A DNA stretch of 64,000 nt. Source: Streptomyces sp. NBC_00247 (GTDB lineage: Bacteria > Actinomycetota > Actinomycetes > Streptomycetales > Streptomycetaceae). Positions 1 to 7,644 of this stretch are shown piece by piece (the first letter of the stretch is position 1; each line of letters begins with the position of its first letter). Below the pieces are notes generated by a model. The model searched no databases and was not told where the DNA came from. It saw only the letters and a list, made by a program, of their open reading frames with translations. Both the position numbers and the translations under genes were made by a program. The stretch spans positions 3,988,001 to 4,052,000 of the forward strand of contig NZ_CP108093.1 of assembly GCF_036188265.1 (NCBI RefSeq), in the 5' to 3' direction.

Positions 1-921
1 GTGCGCGTGGTGTTCGGCGGCGTCCACGGCCGCTTCCAGCCCGGCGCCGAGGGCGGCCAGCGACGCGAAGACACCGTAGTGGGCGTATCCCCAGGTCAGG
101 GCGGAGCGCAGGGTGGGCAGGCCGATCTCGCCGCCGGTGAAGTACATCCACCACAGGCCGAAGACCAGCAGCAGACCGCCGATCGCGATCAGCAGGACGG
201 GGGCCGAAAGCCCGTGGTCGGACACGGCGGACTGGACCGCCGCGAGCGAGGCGAGGATGACTTCGCCGAGCACGATGATGGTGAAGAGGCCGTACCGCTC
301 GGCGATGTGCTCCGGGTGCCAGCTGGTGGTGTTGCCGCCGGACTCGGCCCACGCGGGAACGGCCAGTTCGACCAGTACGAGCAGGACGAAGGTGGCCGCC
401 TGCCATCCGTCCGGGACCGCCAGCCTGGCCACCCAGCCGATCTGCGCCACGCCGATGCCCGTCGCGTACCGCAGGGCGCACCGGCGGCCCTCCGGGTGCT
501 GCGTCGCGGCCCGGAGCCACTGCGCGATCATCGCGACGCGCATGATGACGTAGCCGATGACGACGACCGTGAAGTCCCCGTCCTGGAAGGCGGCGGGAAC
601 CCCGGCGGCGAGCACGAGCACGCCCGCCATCTGGAGCAGGGTCACCAGCCGGTACGGCACGTCGTCGGTGTCGTACGCGGAGGCGAACCAGGTGAAGTTC
701 ATCCAGGCCCACCAGATGGCGAAGAACACCGCCGCGTAACCGGCCAGCCCGGTTCCCACGTGGTCCTCCGCCAGCGCGTGATGGAGTTGCGAGGCGGCCT
801 GCGAGACCGCGACCACGAAGGTCAGGTCGAAGAGCAGTTCCAGCGGAGTCGACGCCCGGTGCTCCTCCTCGGGGTTCCGTGCCCGCATCGTCCGCAGCAG
901 AGGGACCGTACGCTCAGCCAT
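1..921 (-). CDS. LtrA-like low-temperature-requirement membrane protein (partial)
   Basis: The reading frame starts at ATG 921 and runs off the window edge after 307 codons, so the C-terminus is missing. The protein is rich in hydrophobic segments and carries landmarks of the LtrA family: an N-terminal TPLELLFDLTFVVAVSQ segment, then FAIWWAWMNFTWFASAYDTDD, and later ERYGLFTIIVLGEVI. LtrA proteins are multi-pass inner-membrane proteins. They were named for low-temperature growth in Listeria, and their biochemical role is not established. The gene is divergent from the hypothetical gene at 1212. The family call is firm; the function is not known. Confidence 0.85.
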   Translation of the reverse strand, partial: MAERTVPLLRTMRARNPEEEHRASTPLELLFDLTFVVAVSQAASQLHHALAEDHVGTGLAGYAAVFFAIWWAWMNFTWFASAYDTDDVPYRLVTLLQMAGVLVLAAGVPAAFQDGDFTVVVIGYVIMRVAMIAQWLRAATQHPEGRRCALRYATGIGVAQIGWVARLAVPDGWQAATFVLLVLVELAVPAWAESGGNTTSWHPEHIAERYGLFTIIVLGEVILASLAAVQSAVSDHGLSAPVLLIAIGGLLLVFGLWWMYFTGGEIGLPTLRSALTWGYAHYGVFASLAALGAGLEAAVDAAEHHAH

Positions 922-1090
922 GTTCCGTCCTTAACGCCGCGCGTGTGCCGTGTGACCTGCGCTGTGTACCGGGTGCCCGCGCGGCTCGTGCCGTGCGGGC
1001 CTTCGGGTTCATCCTCGCCCGGCGGTCCCGCGATCCGTCCATGGGGCACGGTTCGCACCCGGTGATCGTGCGCGGGGCGGCGGGAAGGGG

Positions 1091-1139
1091 GCGCGGGCGG
1101 GCAGGAGCGCGGTGCGGGGCGCGGGCGGGCAGGAGCGCG
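1091..1139. repeat. 21-bp direct repeat, two copies
   Basis: Two identical 21-bp copies lie at 1091-1111 and 1119-1139, separated by 7 bp, in the 290-bp gap between the divergent LtrA-like gene and the gene at 1212. The repeat is very GC-rich and holds a gggcgggcagg core. It may come from replication slippage; no regulator is suggested by its sequence. Confidence 0.7.
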
Positions 1140-1211
1140 TCGGGCTGGGCAATCTCCCAAGAAATTCTTCGTACGCATGCGCGTCGAACGTTGACACGAA
1201 AGACTGGCGCG

Positions 1212-1904
1212 GTGATCTCTCCCGATGCCCTCGTGCCCGCTGCGGACATCCGTGCCCACTTCGTCGACCGGCTCAACTCGGTGCTGAGACGACCGGGGAT
1301 GTGGGGGGACGAGCTGGTCCTCCGGATGATGTGCGAGGACCTTCTCTACGTGGAGGGCCGACCGGTGGTGTGGCACGAGCAGCAAACGGCCTGGGAGGCG
1401 TCCGGCGCCTGGTCGGCGAACGGGGCGAAGGGCGCCTTCGCCCGGCATCTGCACGCGGACGGCCCGGCGGACGCCGTGGTCTCGCTCTACGCGGAGTTCG
1501 CGCACCGGCTCGGCTGGTTGCGGGCGGTACGGGTGCTGGACGCGGTGGAGTACGCCCGGCTGCGCGCGACGGCGCAGGAGTGGGTGGGCCGGGAGGACCG
1601 GAGCTGGTCGGACGTGGCGGCCGCGTTCGGGCCGCCCTCGGTGCGGTTCGGCGGCTCCAACCCCCGGTACGGCAAGACGCTCGGCTACGTCACCGCCGAT
1701 CCGGCCGCCCCGATGGTCTGCTTCCACCTCTGGAACGGCACCCGGCCCGACGCGCTCTGCGGCTGGACCGCCGAGCACACGGAGCCGGTCCTGCTCGCCG
1801 TGCGTGTCGGTGGCGCCGCCGCCTTCCGCGACTCGTTCACCTACACGCCGGAGGGCGAGCGGCGGCGCTCGTGCTCCCGGGAGCTCTCCCGCCAACTGGA
1901 CTGA
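1212..1904 (+). CDS. Hypothetical protein, about 230 aa
   Basis: I do not recognise a named domain. The GTG at 1212 gives a 230-residue protein beginning MISPDALVPAADIRAHFVDR. It has no signal peptide or membrane segment and contains several tryptophans in an acidic, soluble-looking sequence (for example RRPGMWGDELVLRMMCEDLL). Third-position GC is high throughout, which supports coding. An in-frame TTG at 1191 is an alternative start, but neither start has a strong Shine-Dalgarno sequence. The gene stands alone: the next gene is convergent and ends 45 bp away. It looks like a conserved actinomycete protein, but no function can be assigned. Confidence 0.6.
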   Translation: MISPDALVPAADIRAHFVDRLNSVLRRPGMWGDELVLRMMCEDLLYVEGRPVVWHEQQTAWEASGAWSANGAKGAFARHLHADGPADAVVSLYAEFAHRLGWLRAVRVLDAVEYARLRATAQEWVGREDRSWSDVAAAFGPPSVRFGGSNPRYGKTLGYVTADPAAPMVCFHLWNGTRPDALCGWTAEHTEPVLLAVRVGGAAAFRDSFTYTPEGERRRSCSRELSRQLD

Positions 1905-1948
1905 ACCCGCCGTCCCGGCTGCGGTGTGCGAGTGCCCCGGACGCAGGC

Positions 1949-3388
1949 TCAGGCGGCGTACGCGACGTGCCCGTCCGGGCGGAGCAGTACCGAGCGCAGC
2001 TCGCTCCACCGCCCGGTGGGCTCCGCCGGGCGGGCCGTGCGGCGCAGGGTGCCGTGCGGCAGAGCGCCCTCCGTGAGGGCCGGCGCGGCATCCGGCCCGC
2101 CGCCCAGTTCGAGGAGCACGTGCCGGCCCTCGCGCAGCAGCGCGAAGAGGCTGCCGCCCTCGGCGAACGCCAGGTCGGGGGCGCGGGTGCCGGTCAGCGG
2201 GTGGGCGGTGTCCGGGTCGGCCGGCGGGTAGCCGACGTCGAGCGCGCCGAGTTGCTCGGCCAGTGCGCGGGAGAACTCCGGTACCCGGTCGATCAGTTCG
2301 GAGAGATGGGCGCGCAGAGCCTGCCCCTCGACCGTGTGGGCGGTCATCAGTGCGGTCTGCGCCCGGGTGGAGGCGAGGAGCCGGGCGCCCACCGGGTGGC
2401 GCTCGGAGTGGTACGAGTCGAGCAGTCCCTCCGGGGCCGTGCCGAGGAGGGTCGCGGCCAGCTTCCAGCCGAGGTTGGTGGCGTCCTGGAAGCCGACGTT
2501 GAGGCCCACGCCCCCGGCGGGGAAGTGCATGTGCGCGGCGTCCCCCGCGAGAAGGACGCGGCCGGACCGGTACGTGGCCGCCTGGCGGGTGGCGTTGCCG
2601 AAGCGGGAGAGCCAACGCGGGTCGCGCATACCGAAGTCGGTCCCCAGGACCCGTACGGCCGAAGCCCGCACCTCCTCCAGCGTCGGCTCCGGGCCGTCCG
2701 GCCGGTCGCCCGCCGCGTCGATGCCGACGAAGCGGGTGAGCCCGTCCGGCAGGGGTACGGCCATCACCCCGCCCGCCGCGCCGAATTCGGTGACCGGGCC
2801 GGTGGGCGGCGCGTCGAGGGCGACGTCGGCCAGCCAGCCCCAGACCGTCGGGTCGGTGCCGGGGAAGGCGATTCCCGCCGCCTTCCGTACCGTGCTGCGG
2901 GTGCCGTCGCAGCCGACGACGTACCGCGCGTCGACCGCGTACGGGCCCTCGGCCGCGTCCACCGAGAGGCGGACGGACTCCGGCCCCTGCTCCAGGCCGG
3001 TCACCCGGTGCCCGCGCCGGACGTCGGTGCCGCGCGTCCGGGCGTGGGCCTCCAGCAGTGCTTCGGTGCGCACCTGGGGCAGGAGCAGGGTGAAGGGGTA
3101 CGGGGTGTCCAGGCCCCGGAAGTCCAGCCGGCTCGCCAGTGCCCCGAAGTGGCCGGACGGGATCGGGGTGCCCGCCTCGATGACCTCGGTGAGCCCGCGC
3201 ATCGCGAGGATCTCCACCGTCCTCGGGTGCACGGTGAGCGCTTTGGAGTGCGGGCTCGGCTCCGTCCTGGCCTCCAGGACGGTCACCGGGACGCCCTGAA
3301 GGCGGAGTTCGGCCGCGAGCCAGAGCCCGGTGGGGCCCGCCCCCACGACGACGACCTCGGCCTGTTCCGTCACGGTGTTCGGTTCCAT
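1949..3388 (-). CDS. FAD-dependent aromatic/antibiotic monooxygenase (PheA/TfdB class, Rox-like)
   Basis: This 479-aa protein is a class A flavoprotein monooxygenase. It shows the Rossmann FAD motif VVVVGAGPTGLWLAAEL near residues 12-28, the DG motif in YVVGCDGTRSTVRKAAG, and the second FAD motif GDAAHMHFPAGGVGLNVGFQD near residue 285. The C-terminal region ends in LLRPDGHVAY, the thioredoxin-like tail typical of aromatic polyketide hydroxylases and rifampin monooxygenase (Rox). Such enzymes use NADPH and O2 to hydroxylate aromatic substrates. The gene is divergent from a TetR regulator with two palindromes in between, so drug-inducible expression is likely. The substrate cannot be read from sequence; Rox-type activity is only one option. 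Confidence 0.88.
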   Translation of the reverse strand: MEPNTVTEQAEVVVVGAGPTGLWLAAELRLQGVPVTVLEARTEPSPHSKALTVHPRTVEILAMRGLTEVIEAGTPIPSGHFGALASRLDFRGLDTPYPFTLLLPQVRTEALLEAHARTRGTDVRRGHRVTGLEQGPESVRLSVDAAEGPYAVDARYVVGCDGTRSTVRKAAGIAFPGTDPTVWGWLADVALDAPPTGPVTEFGAAGGVMAVPLPDGLTRFVGIDAAGDRPDGPEPTLEEVRASAVRVLGTDFGMRDPRWLSRFGNATRQAATYRSGRVLLAGDAAHMHFPAGGVGLNVGFQDATNLGWKLAATLLGTAPEGLLDSYHSERHPVGARLLASTRAQTALMTAHTVEGQALRAHLSELIDRVPEFSRALAEQLGALDVGYPPADPDTAHPLTGTRAPDLAFAEGGSLFALLREGRHVLLELGGGPDAAPALTEGALPHGTLRRTARPAEPTGRWSELRSVLLRPDGHVAYAA

Positions 3389-3428
3389 GGCTGCTCTCCT
3401 CGGTGCTCTCGGCTTTTCCGGAATGCTC

Positions 3429-3475
3429 TTGGTCGGTGACCAATGATTGATCCGAACTAAACTAGGTCAGTGACC
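3429..3475. promoter_or_regulatory. Two TetR-type operator palindromes
   Basis: The sequence ttggtcggtgaccaa at 3429-3443 is a perfect inverted repeat with 6-bp arms. A second copy of its core, ggtcagtgacc, lies at 3465-3475 and covers the GTG start of the TetR gene. The centres are 34 bp apart between two divergent genes. The TetR at 3470 probably binds both sites and represses itself and the monooxygenase. Confidence 0.7.
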
Positions 3476-4111
3476 AAAAAGCAATCCGCTTCCTCGACGA
3501 ACCAGCCCCGCGCCCGCCTCACGCCCGCCGCCGTGGTGGACGCCGCGCTGGAACTGCTGGACGAGGAGGGACTCGACGCGGTCACCACACGCGCGGTCGC
3601 GGACCGGCTCGGCGTACGGATGAACACCGTGCTCTGGCACATCAAGACGAAGGACCGGCTGCTGGAGCTGCTGGCCGACGCCCTCGCGGGGTCCCTCTCG
3701 TACGAGGACCTGCCCGAGGACGCGCAGAAGCGCGCGTGGGAGCTGATGCGGCGCTACCGGAAGTCCCTGCTGGCGCACCGGGACGGCGCCGCCCTGGTGA
3801 CCGGTACCTACGCGGCCGAACCGCACACCCTGCGGTTCGCCGACACCCTGCTCGACACCCTCGTGGCGGGCGGAGCGACGGACGAGTCGGCGGCGTGGAC
3901 GCTCTACGCCCTGACGTACTTCACCCTCGGCCTCACTCAGGAGGAGCAGGCGATGACCGGCTTTGACGAGGACCGGCTGCGCGCGGCCGTGGCGGAGGGG
4001 GAGTACCCCGCGCTGCGCAGGGCGCTCCCGGTGCTCTCGGCGGACACCTTCCCGGCCCGCTTCGAGGACGGGATCGGCCGCATCCTGGGCGGCGGGCGGC
4101 GGGAGCGGTAG
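3470..4111 (+). CDS. TetR-family regulator with TetR-like C-terminal domain
   Basis: This 213-aa repressor has an N-terminal TetR helix-turn-helix (LTPAAVVDAALELLDEEG, then TTRAVADRLGVRMNTVLWHIKTKDRLLEL, residues about 17-65). Its C-terminal half resembles the tetracycline-repressor class, with a TLYALTYFTLGLTQEEQA segment. It is divergent from the flavin monooxygenase at 1949-3388, 81 bp away, and its own start codon lies inside one of two matching palindromes. That layout supports autorepression and ligand-induced control of the monooxygenase. The ligand is unknown. Confidence 0.9.
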   Translation: MTKKQSASSTNQPRARLTPAAVVDAALELLDEEGLDAVTTRAVADRLGVRMNTVLWHIKTKDRLLELLADALAGSLSYEDLPEDAQKRAWELMRRYRKSLLAHRDGAALVTGTYAAEPHTLRFADTLLDTLVAGGATDESAAWTLYALTYFTLGLTQEEQAMTGFDEDRLRAAVAEGEYPALRRALPVLSADTFPARFEDGIGRILGGGRRER

Positions 4112-4158
4112 CCGACGCGGCCCGGGCGGGTGACGGCCTCCACAGGCGCCGCCGGGTC

Positions 4159-4482
4159 TTACGGGTGGGCGCCCGCTTCGATCAGCAGGACGCCCCCGGC
4201 GATCAGTACGATGCCCGCGCCCATCAGCCGGGTGAGGGGTTCACCGAAGAGGCGGCGGGCGAGGACGGCGGTCAGCGCGACCCCGCAGGCGGACCAGATG
4301 CCGTAGGCGACACCGATCGCGATGCCGTGGGAGAGCGCCAGCGCGAGGCAGCCGAAGGAGGCGACGTACGCGACCAGGACCGGCGCCAGCCACACCTTCT
4401 TGCGGAAGCCCTCGGAGGCGCGCAGGGCGAGGGTGCCGCTGACCTCGCAGAGGATCGCGCCCATCAGGAAGAGCCAGCTCAC
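4159..4482 (-). CDS. SMR-family small multidrug transporter subunit
   Basis: This 107-aa protein with four hydrophobic segments belongs to the small multidrug resistance family. Landmarks are the membrane-embedded glutamate in MGAILCEVSGTLALRASEG, the GVAYGIWSACGVALTAV segment, and FGEPLTRLMGAGIVLIAGGV. The GTG start at 4482 overlaps the stop codon of the upstream SMR gene in a GTGA arrangement, which indicates translational coupling. Adjacent SMR genes commonly encode the two halves of a heterodimer (EbrAB and YkkCD type). The pair probably exports cationic drugs or guanidinium-like compounds in exchange for protons. Confidence 0.88.
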   Translation of the reverse strand: MSWLFLMGAILCEVSGTLALRASEGFRKKVWLAPVLVAYVASFGCLALALSHGIAIGVAYGIWSACGVALTAVLARRLFGEPLTRLMGAGIVLIAGGVLLIEAGAHP

Positions 4483-5030
4483 GGGGTGGTCTCCTCGGGC
4501 TCGGGGGGAGTGCCGGGGTCTGCCGTGCCGGGGGGCCCGGCGGTGGTGCGGGGCCCGGCGGTGGCGGGGGTGTCCGTGACGGCTGCGGCCTGCTCGCGGG
4601 CGGCCGTGGCGCGTTGCGCGCCGATCTCCACGGTCATCACCCCGCCGGCCACCGCCACCACGCCGAGGCCCATCATCCAGGTCAGCGGGTCCCCGAAGAG
4701 GAACGCGGCCAGTACGGCGGTGACCGCGACGCCGCTCGCGCCCCAGATCCCGTACGCCACGCCGATCGGCATGCCCTCGCGCAGGACCAGTGCCAGCATC
4801 GTGAACGCGGTGACGTAACCGGCGACCACCAGTACGTACCACGGCCCGTCGTCGAGGGCGGCCCGCAGGGCGAGCGTCGCCGCGACCTCGGAGGCGATCG
4901 CACCGACGAGGAACAGCCACTTTTTGGAGCCGCCGGTGTCCGTGGCGTCGGTGTCCGTGCTGTCGGTGTCCGTGGCGTCGGTGTTCCTGTGGTCCGGGTT
5001 GTTGTCGTCCGGGTTGTTGTCGTCCGTCAA
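4479..5030 (-). CDS. SMR-family transporter subunit with repetitive N- and C-terminal tails
   Basis: The SMR core is clear: WLFLVGAIASEVAATLALRA with the conserved glutamate, then GVAYGIWGASGVAVTAVLAA and FGDPLTWMMGLGVVAVAGGV. The TTG at 5030 is chosen because AAGGA lies 8 nt upstream; it gives 183 aa. A GTG at 5066 is possible but sits at the edge of a terminator stem. Unusually for an SMR protein, the N-terminus is a hydrophilic run built from 15-bp DNA repeats (two DNNPD units, then three TDATD/TDSTD units), and the C-terminus is a Pro/Thr/Ala-rich tail of about 45 residues. It is coupled to the next SMR gene, which suggests a heterodimer. Confidence 0.82.
   Translation of the reverse strand: MTDDNNPDDNNPDHRNTDATDTDSTDTDATDTGGSKKWLFLVGAIASEVAATLALRAALDDGPWYVLVVAGYVTAFTMLALVLREGMPIGVAYGIWGASGVAVTAVLAAFLFGDPLTWMMGLGVVAVAGGVMTVEIGAQRATAAREQAAAVTDTPATAGPRTTAGPPGTADPGTPPEPEETTP
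4935..5025. repeat. In-frame 15-bp minisatellites in the SMR gene N-terminus
   Basis: Three near-identical 15-bp units (gtgtccgtggcgtcg type) lie around 4937-4981, and two units of a different 15-bp repeat (tccgggttgttgtcg) lie around 4993-5023. Both are multiples of three, so copy-number change would lengthen or shorten the Asp/Asn/Thr-rich tail without breaking the frame. Confidence 0.7.
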
Positions 5031-5068
5031 CGCGAGGGTCCTTCCCCGGGGCCTGTTCAGGCGCACTT

Positions 5069-5103
5069 CGGCCCGCCTCCCCCCGGGCGGGGGAGGCGGG
5101 CCG
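5069..5103 (-). terminator. Strong hairpin terminator after the aminotransferase gene
   Basis: The arms at 5069-5083 and 5089-5103 pair perfectly over 15 bp around a 5-nt loop and are almost entirely G/C. The hairpin lies 44 bp beyond the aminotransferase stop and just before the SMR pair. It therefore separates two transcription units on the same strand. Confidence 0.75.
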
Positions 5104-5146
5104 GCCTGAACGCATGGCGGGTCGGAGTGCGGCCCGCACGGAATCG

Positions 5147-6448
5147 TTACTTCGCGGCGAGCCGCTTCTCGTACCCGACGACCCGCACGCACGCGGTCAG
5201 GCCGAAGATGGCCTCCTCCAGCTCACCCTGCGTCGGGTAGCTGGGGGCGATACGGATGACGGAGTCGCTCGGGTCGTCGCCGTACGGGTGGGTGGCACCG
5301 GCCGGAGTGAGGACGATACCGGCCGCACCGGCGCGTCGCACGACCTCCTTCGCGCAGCCCTCCTCGACCTCCAGGTTCACGAAGTAGCCGCCCTTGGGCT
5401 TCGTCCAGGAAGCGAGGCCCGTACCGCCCAGCTCGGCTTCGAGGATGCGCTGCACGGCCTCGAACTTCGGCTGGAGCGACAGACGCTGACGATCCATCAG
5501 GTCGCGCACGCCGTCCGCGTCGCGCAGGTACATCGCGTGCCGCAGCTGGTTGACCTTGTCCGGGCCGATGGACCGCTTCGAGTTGTTGGCGAGCAGCCAC
5601 TTCACGTTGGCCGGGGACGAGCCGAAGAAGGCGACGCCCGCGCCCGCCAGGGTGATCTTGGAGGTGGAGCCGAACACGAACACCCGGTCCGCGTTCCCGG
5701 CCTCGTCGCACGCGGCGAGCAGGTCGGCGATCTCCACCCGCTCCTCGGTGAGGTGGTGCACCGCGTACGCGTTGTCCCAGAAGACGCGGAAGTCGGGCGC
5801 GGCGGTCTCCATCGCGGCCAGCCGGGCGACGGTCTCGTCGCTGTAGACCGCGCCGTCCGGGTTGCTGTACTTCGGGACGCACCAGATGCCCTTGACGGCC
5901 GGGTTCTCCGCGACGAGGCGCTCGACCACGTCCATGTCCGGACCCGACCCGGTCATCGGCACGGGGATCATGTCGATGCCGAACCGCTCGCACAGCGCGA
6001 AGTGCCGGTCGTAGCCGGGGACGGGACAGAGGAACGCGATCCGGCCCTGGTCCACCCAGCGCGACTCGGCGCCCGGCAGCACGCTGAGCATCGCGTGCAC
6101 CAGCGAGTCGTGCATCAGCTCAAGGCTGGAGTTGCCCGCCGCGAGAAGCTGCGCCACCGGTACCTGGAGCTGCTCGGCGAAGATCTCTCGGAGCTCGGTC
6201 AGGCCCTGGAGGCCGCCGTAGTTGCGCACGTCCGTGCCGTCGGCGGCGGTGTGGCGGCCACCCGGCAGGCTCAGCAGGTCCTCGGAGAGATCGAGCTGCG
6301 TGGGCGCCGGCTTCCCCCGGGTCAGGTCGAGGGAGAGGCCACGGCCGGCCAGCTCCTCGTAGTCCTGCCTGGCGCGGTCGACAAGGGCGCCCAGGTCGCT
6401 CGGGGCGCCGGGGGCGCTCAGGGCGTCGGAGCTCAGCTCGGTGGTCAC
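5147..6448 (-). CDS. PLP-dependent aminotransferase (aspartate aminotransferase, Asp_aminotransf/MocR-like class)
   Basis: This 433-aa fold-type I PLP enzyme resembles the class Ic aspartate aminotransferases of actinobacteria. Landmarks are LDLTRGKPAPTQLDLS near the N-terminus, RNYGGLQGLTELREIFA, the substrate/cofactor segment CPVPGYDRHFALCE, CVPKYSNPDGAVYS, and the PLP lysine in VFVFGSTSKITLAGAG. The GTG at 6448 is preceded by AGAGGA at good spacing, so I prefer it to farther upstream starts. The expected reaction is transamination between aspartate (or a related amino acid) and 2-oxoglutarate in the cytoplasm. It is a single-gene unit between two terminator hairpins. Confidence 0.88.
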   Translation of the reverse strand: MTTELSSDALSAPGAPSDLGALVDRARQDYEELAGRGLSLDLTRGKPAPTQLDLSEDLLSLPGGRHTAADGTDVRNYGGLQGLTELREIFAEQLQVPVAQLLAAGNSSLELMHDSLVHAMLSVLPGAESRWVDQGRIAFLCPVPGYDRHFALCERFGIDMIPVPMTGSGPDMDVVERLVAENPAVKGIWCVPKYSNPDGAVYSDETVARLAAMETAAPDFRVFWDNAYAVHHLTEERVEIADLLAACDEAGNADRVFVFGSTSKITLAGAGVAFFGSSPANVKWLLANNSKRSIGPDKVNQLRHAMYLRDADGVRDLMDRQRLSLQPKFEAVQRILEAELGGTGLASWTKPKGGYFVNLEVEEGCAKEVVRRAGAAGIVLTPAGATHPYGDDPSDSVIRIAPSYPTQGELEEAIFGLTACVRVVGYEKRLAAK

Positions 6449-6659
6449 GGTGTGTCCTCTCGCGGGTCCCGCTCGGTGCCGGACGGCACCATGCCGAGGA
6501 TACAAACCGGCCAGTGGCCCGCTTCTTTCGGTGCGCTCCCCGTACCGGTCCCGCTCTCACCGGCGCCACCTTCCGGGGCTTCTCCGCCGGCGGCCGAGTG
6601 CGGGGCCGAAGGCGACCGTCGGGGGCCGGGGGCCGGGGGCCGGGGGTGCGGGCGTCGGG

Positions 6660-6702
6660 GGCCTGGGGTGCGGGCGTCGGCTCGACGCCCGCACCCCAGG
6701 CC
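6660..6702. terminator. 20-bp perfect hairpin downstream of the sigma-partner gene
   Basis: The arms 6660-6679 and 6683-6702 pair perfectly around a 3-nt loop and lie 10 bp past the stop of the gene at 6712-7644. The rest of the 6449-6711 gap holds short GC-rich tandem repeats of ggggcc and gggtgcgggcgtcg type. No gene is visible in the gap. Confidence 0.75.
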
Positions 6703-6711
6703 GGCGACTTG

Positions 6712-7644
6712 TTACCGGTCGGCGAACTGCGGGTCCTTCGCCTGGTCGTAGACCTCCTTGCCGGCCGCGTCGAACGCGTGGACGTAGGCGCTCGGCCCCG
6801 AGAAGTAGCGGCCGGGATCGGACGTACCGGTGGAGAGGGCCGCGGCGTAGACGAACGCGCCGCCTGCCATGGCAGCCGGGTACTGCTTCGGGTCGTCGCC
6901 GTAGCTGACGGTGACCTTGGCGATGCCGGACGTGTAGTGCCCGGCACCCAGCGTCGCGTACCGCCCCTTGCCGGCCGGGGCGCCGATCGAGTCGAAGTAC
7001 TCGATCAGATGACCGGCGCCCCACAGGCGATCGTTGATGAACGTGGGCGGGGAGTCCGGGCTGTTGCCCTTGTCGCCCTTCGACTCGCACTGTACGTACT
7101 GGCCGGCGGAGTCGACGGCGACGACCACACCGTCCCAGTCCTGCGCGGCGAGGGGAGTGCGGACGGCGATCACCGCGTCGTATCGCGACGCGTCCGATCC
7201 CAGGCAGGAGGCGAGGATCTTGGCCACGGACCCCGCGTCGATCGGGGTGGTCGCCGTGCCGGTGATGGTGCCCACGACCGGCTCGGACGCCACCGGAGCC
7301 GACCCGGCTCCACCCGACGTTGATCCGCCCGTCGTGGATCCGGGGGTCTCGGCGGGCGTGCTCGGAGTCGGTGACGCGGCTGCGCCCGTCGTCGGGTTGG
7401 CGCCGCCCCGCGCGGGGGTGGCGAGGACCGGCTCGGCGTTCCCCGTCCCACCGAAGACGGCCACGGCCGTGACGCTCAACGCCGCGACGCCGGTGGCGAC
7501 GCCGAGCGGCACCCCCCACCTGCGAGTCAGCGAAGCACGGTTGTCCTCGGAGTCGATCTTCATCAGTAGCTCCTCTCGGGTCCGCCGATGGTTCGGCAGA
7601 TCACGATCGGAAGGAGCCGCAGGAATGCCCTGCTCGTCATTCAT
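6712..7644 (-). CDS. Membrane-anchored partner of an ECF sigma factor (putative anti-sigma-like protein)
   Basis: The 310-aa protein has a short cytoplasmic N-terminus containing RRTREELLMKID, one membrane segment near residues 44-66 (GVATGVAALSVTAVAVFGG), a Pro/Thr/Ser/Gly-rich linker and a large outer domain. Its ATG at 7644 overlaps the TGA of the ECF sigma gene (ATGA), so the two are translationally coupled. This topology and linkage fit proteins that tether or inhibit an ECF sigma factor. I do not see a zinc-binding anti-sigma motif, so the inhibitory mechanism is inferred from context only. The outer domain has no recognised function. Confidence 0.65.
   Translation of the reverse strand: MNDEQGIPAAPSDRDLPNHRRTREELLMKIDSEDNRASLTRRWGVPLGVATGVAALSVTAVAVFGGTGNAEPVLATPARGGANPTTGAAASPTPSTPAETPGSTTGGSTSGGAGSAPVASEPVVGTITGTATTPIDAGSVAKILASCLGSDASRYDAVIAVRTPLAAQDWDGVVVAVDSAGQYVQCESKGDKGNSPDSPPTFINDRLWGAGHLIEYFDSIGAPAGKGRYATLGAGHYTSGIAKVTVSYGDDPKQYPAAMAGGAFVYAAALSTGTSDPGRYFSGPSAYVHAFDAAGKEVYDQAKDPQFADR

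Noticed and set aside
1191..1196. ttgaca as a -35 element for the gene at 1212.
   Set aside because: A -10 at normal spacing would fall inside the coding region, so it cannot drive the chosen start.
1949..3388. Calling the first monooxygenase Rox (rifampin monooxygenase) outright.
   Set aside because: The fold and tail are similar, but no RAE-like element precedes it. It is paired with a TetR, and family members act on many aromatic substrates.
822..3443. An 873-codon open frame on the minus strand over the first flavin monooxygenase gene.
   Set aside because: It is an alternate frame of the monooxygenase and of the gene at 1212, Arg/Gly/Pro-rich with no domain, and is explained by high GC content.
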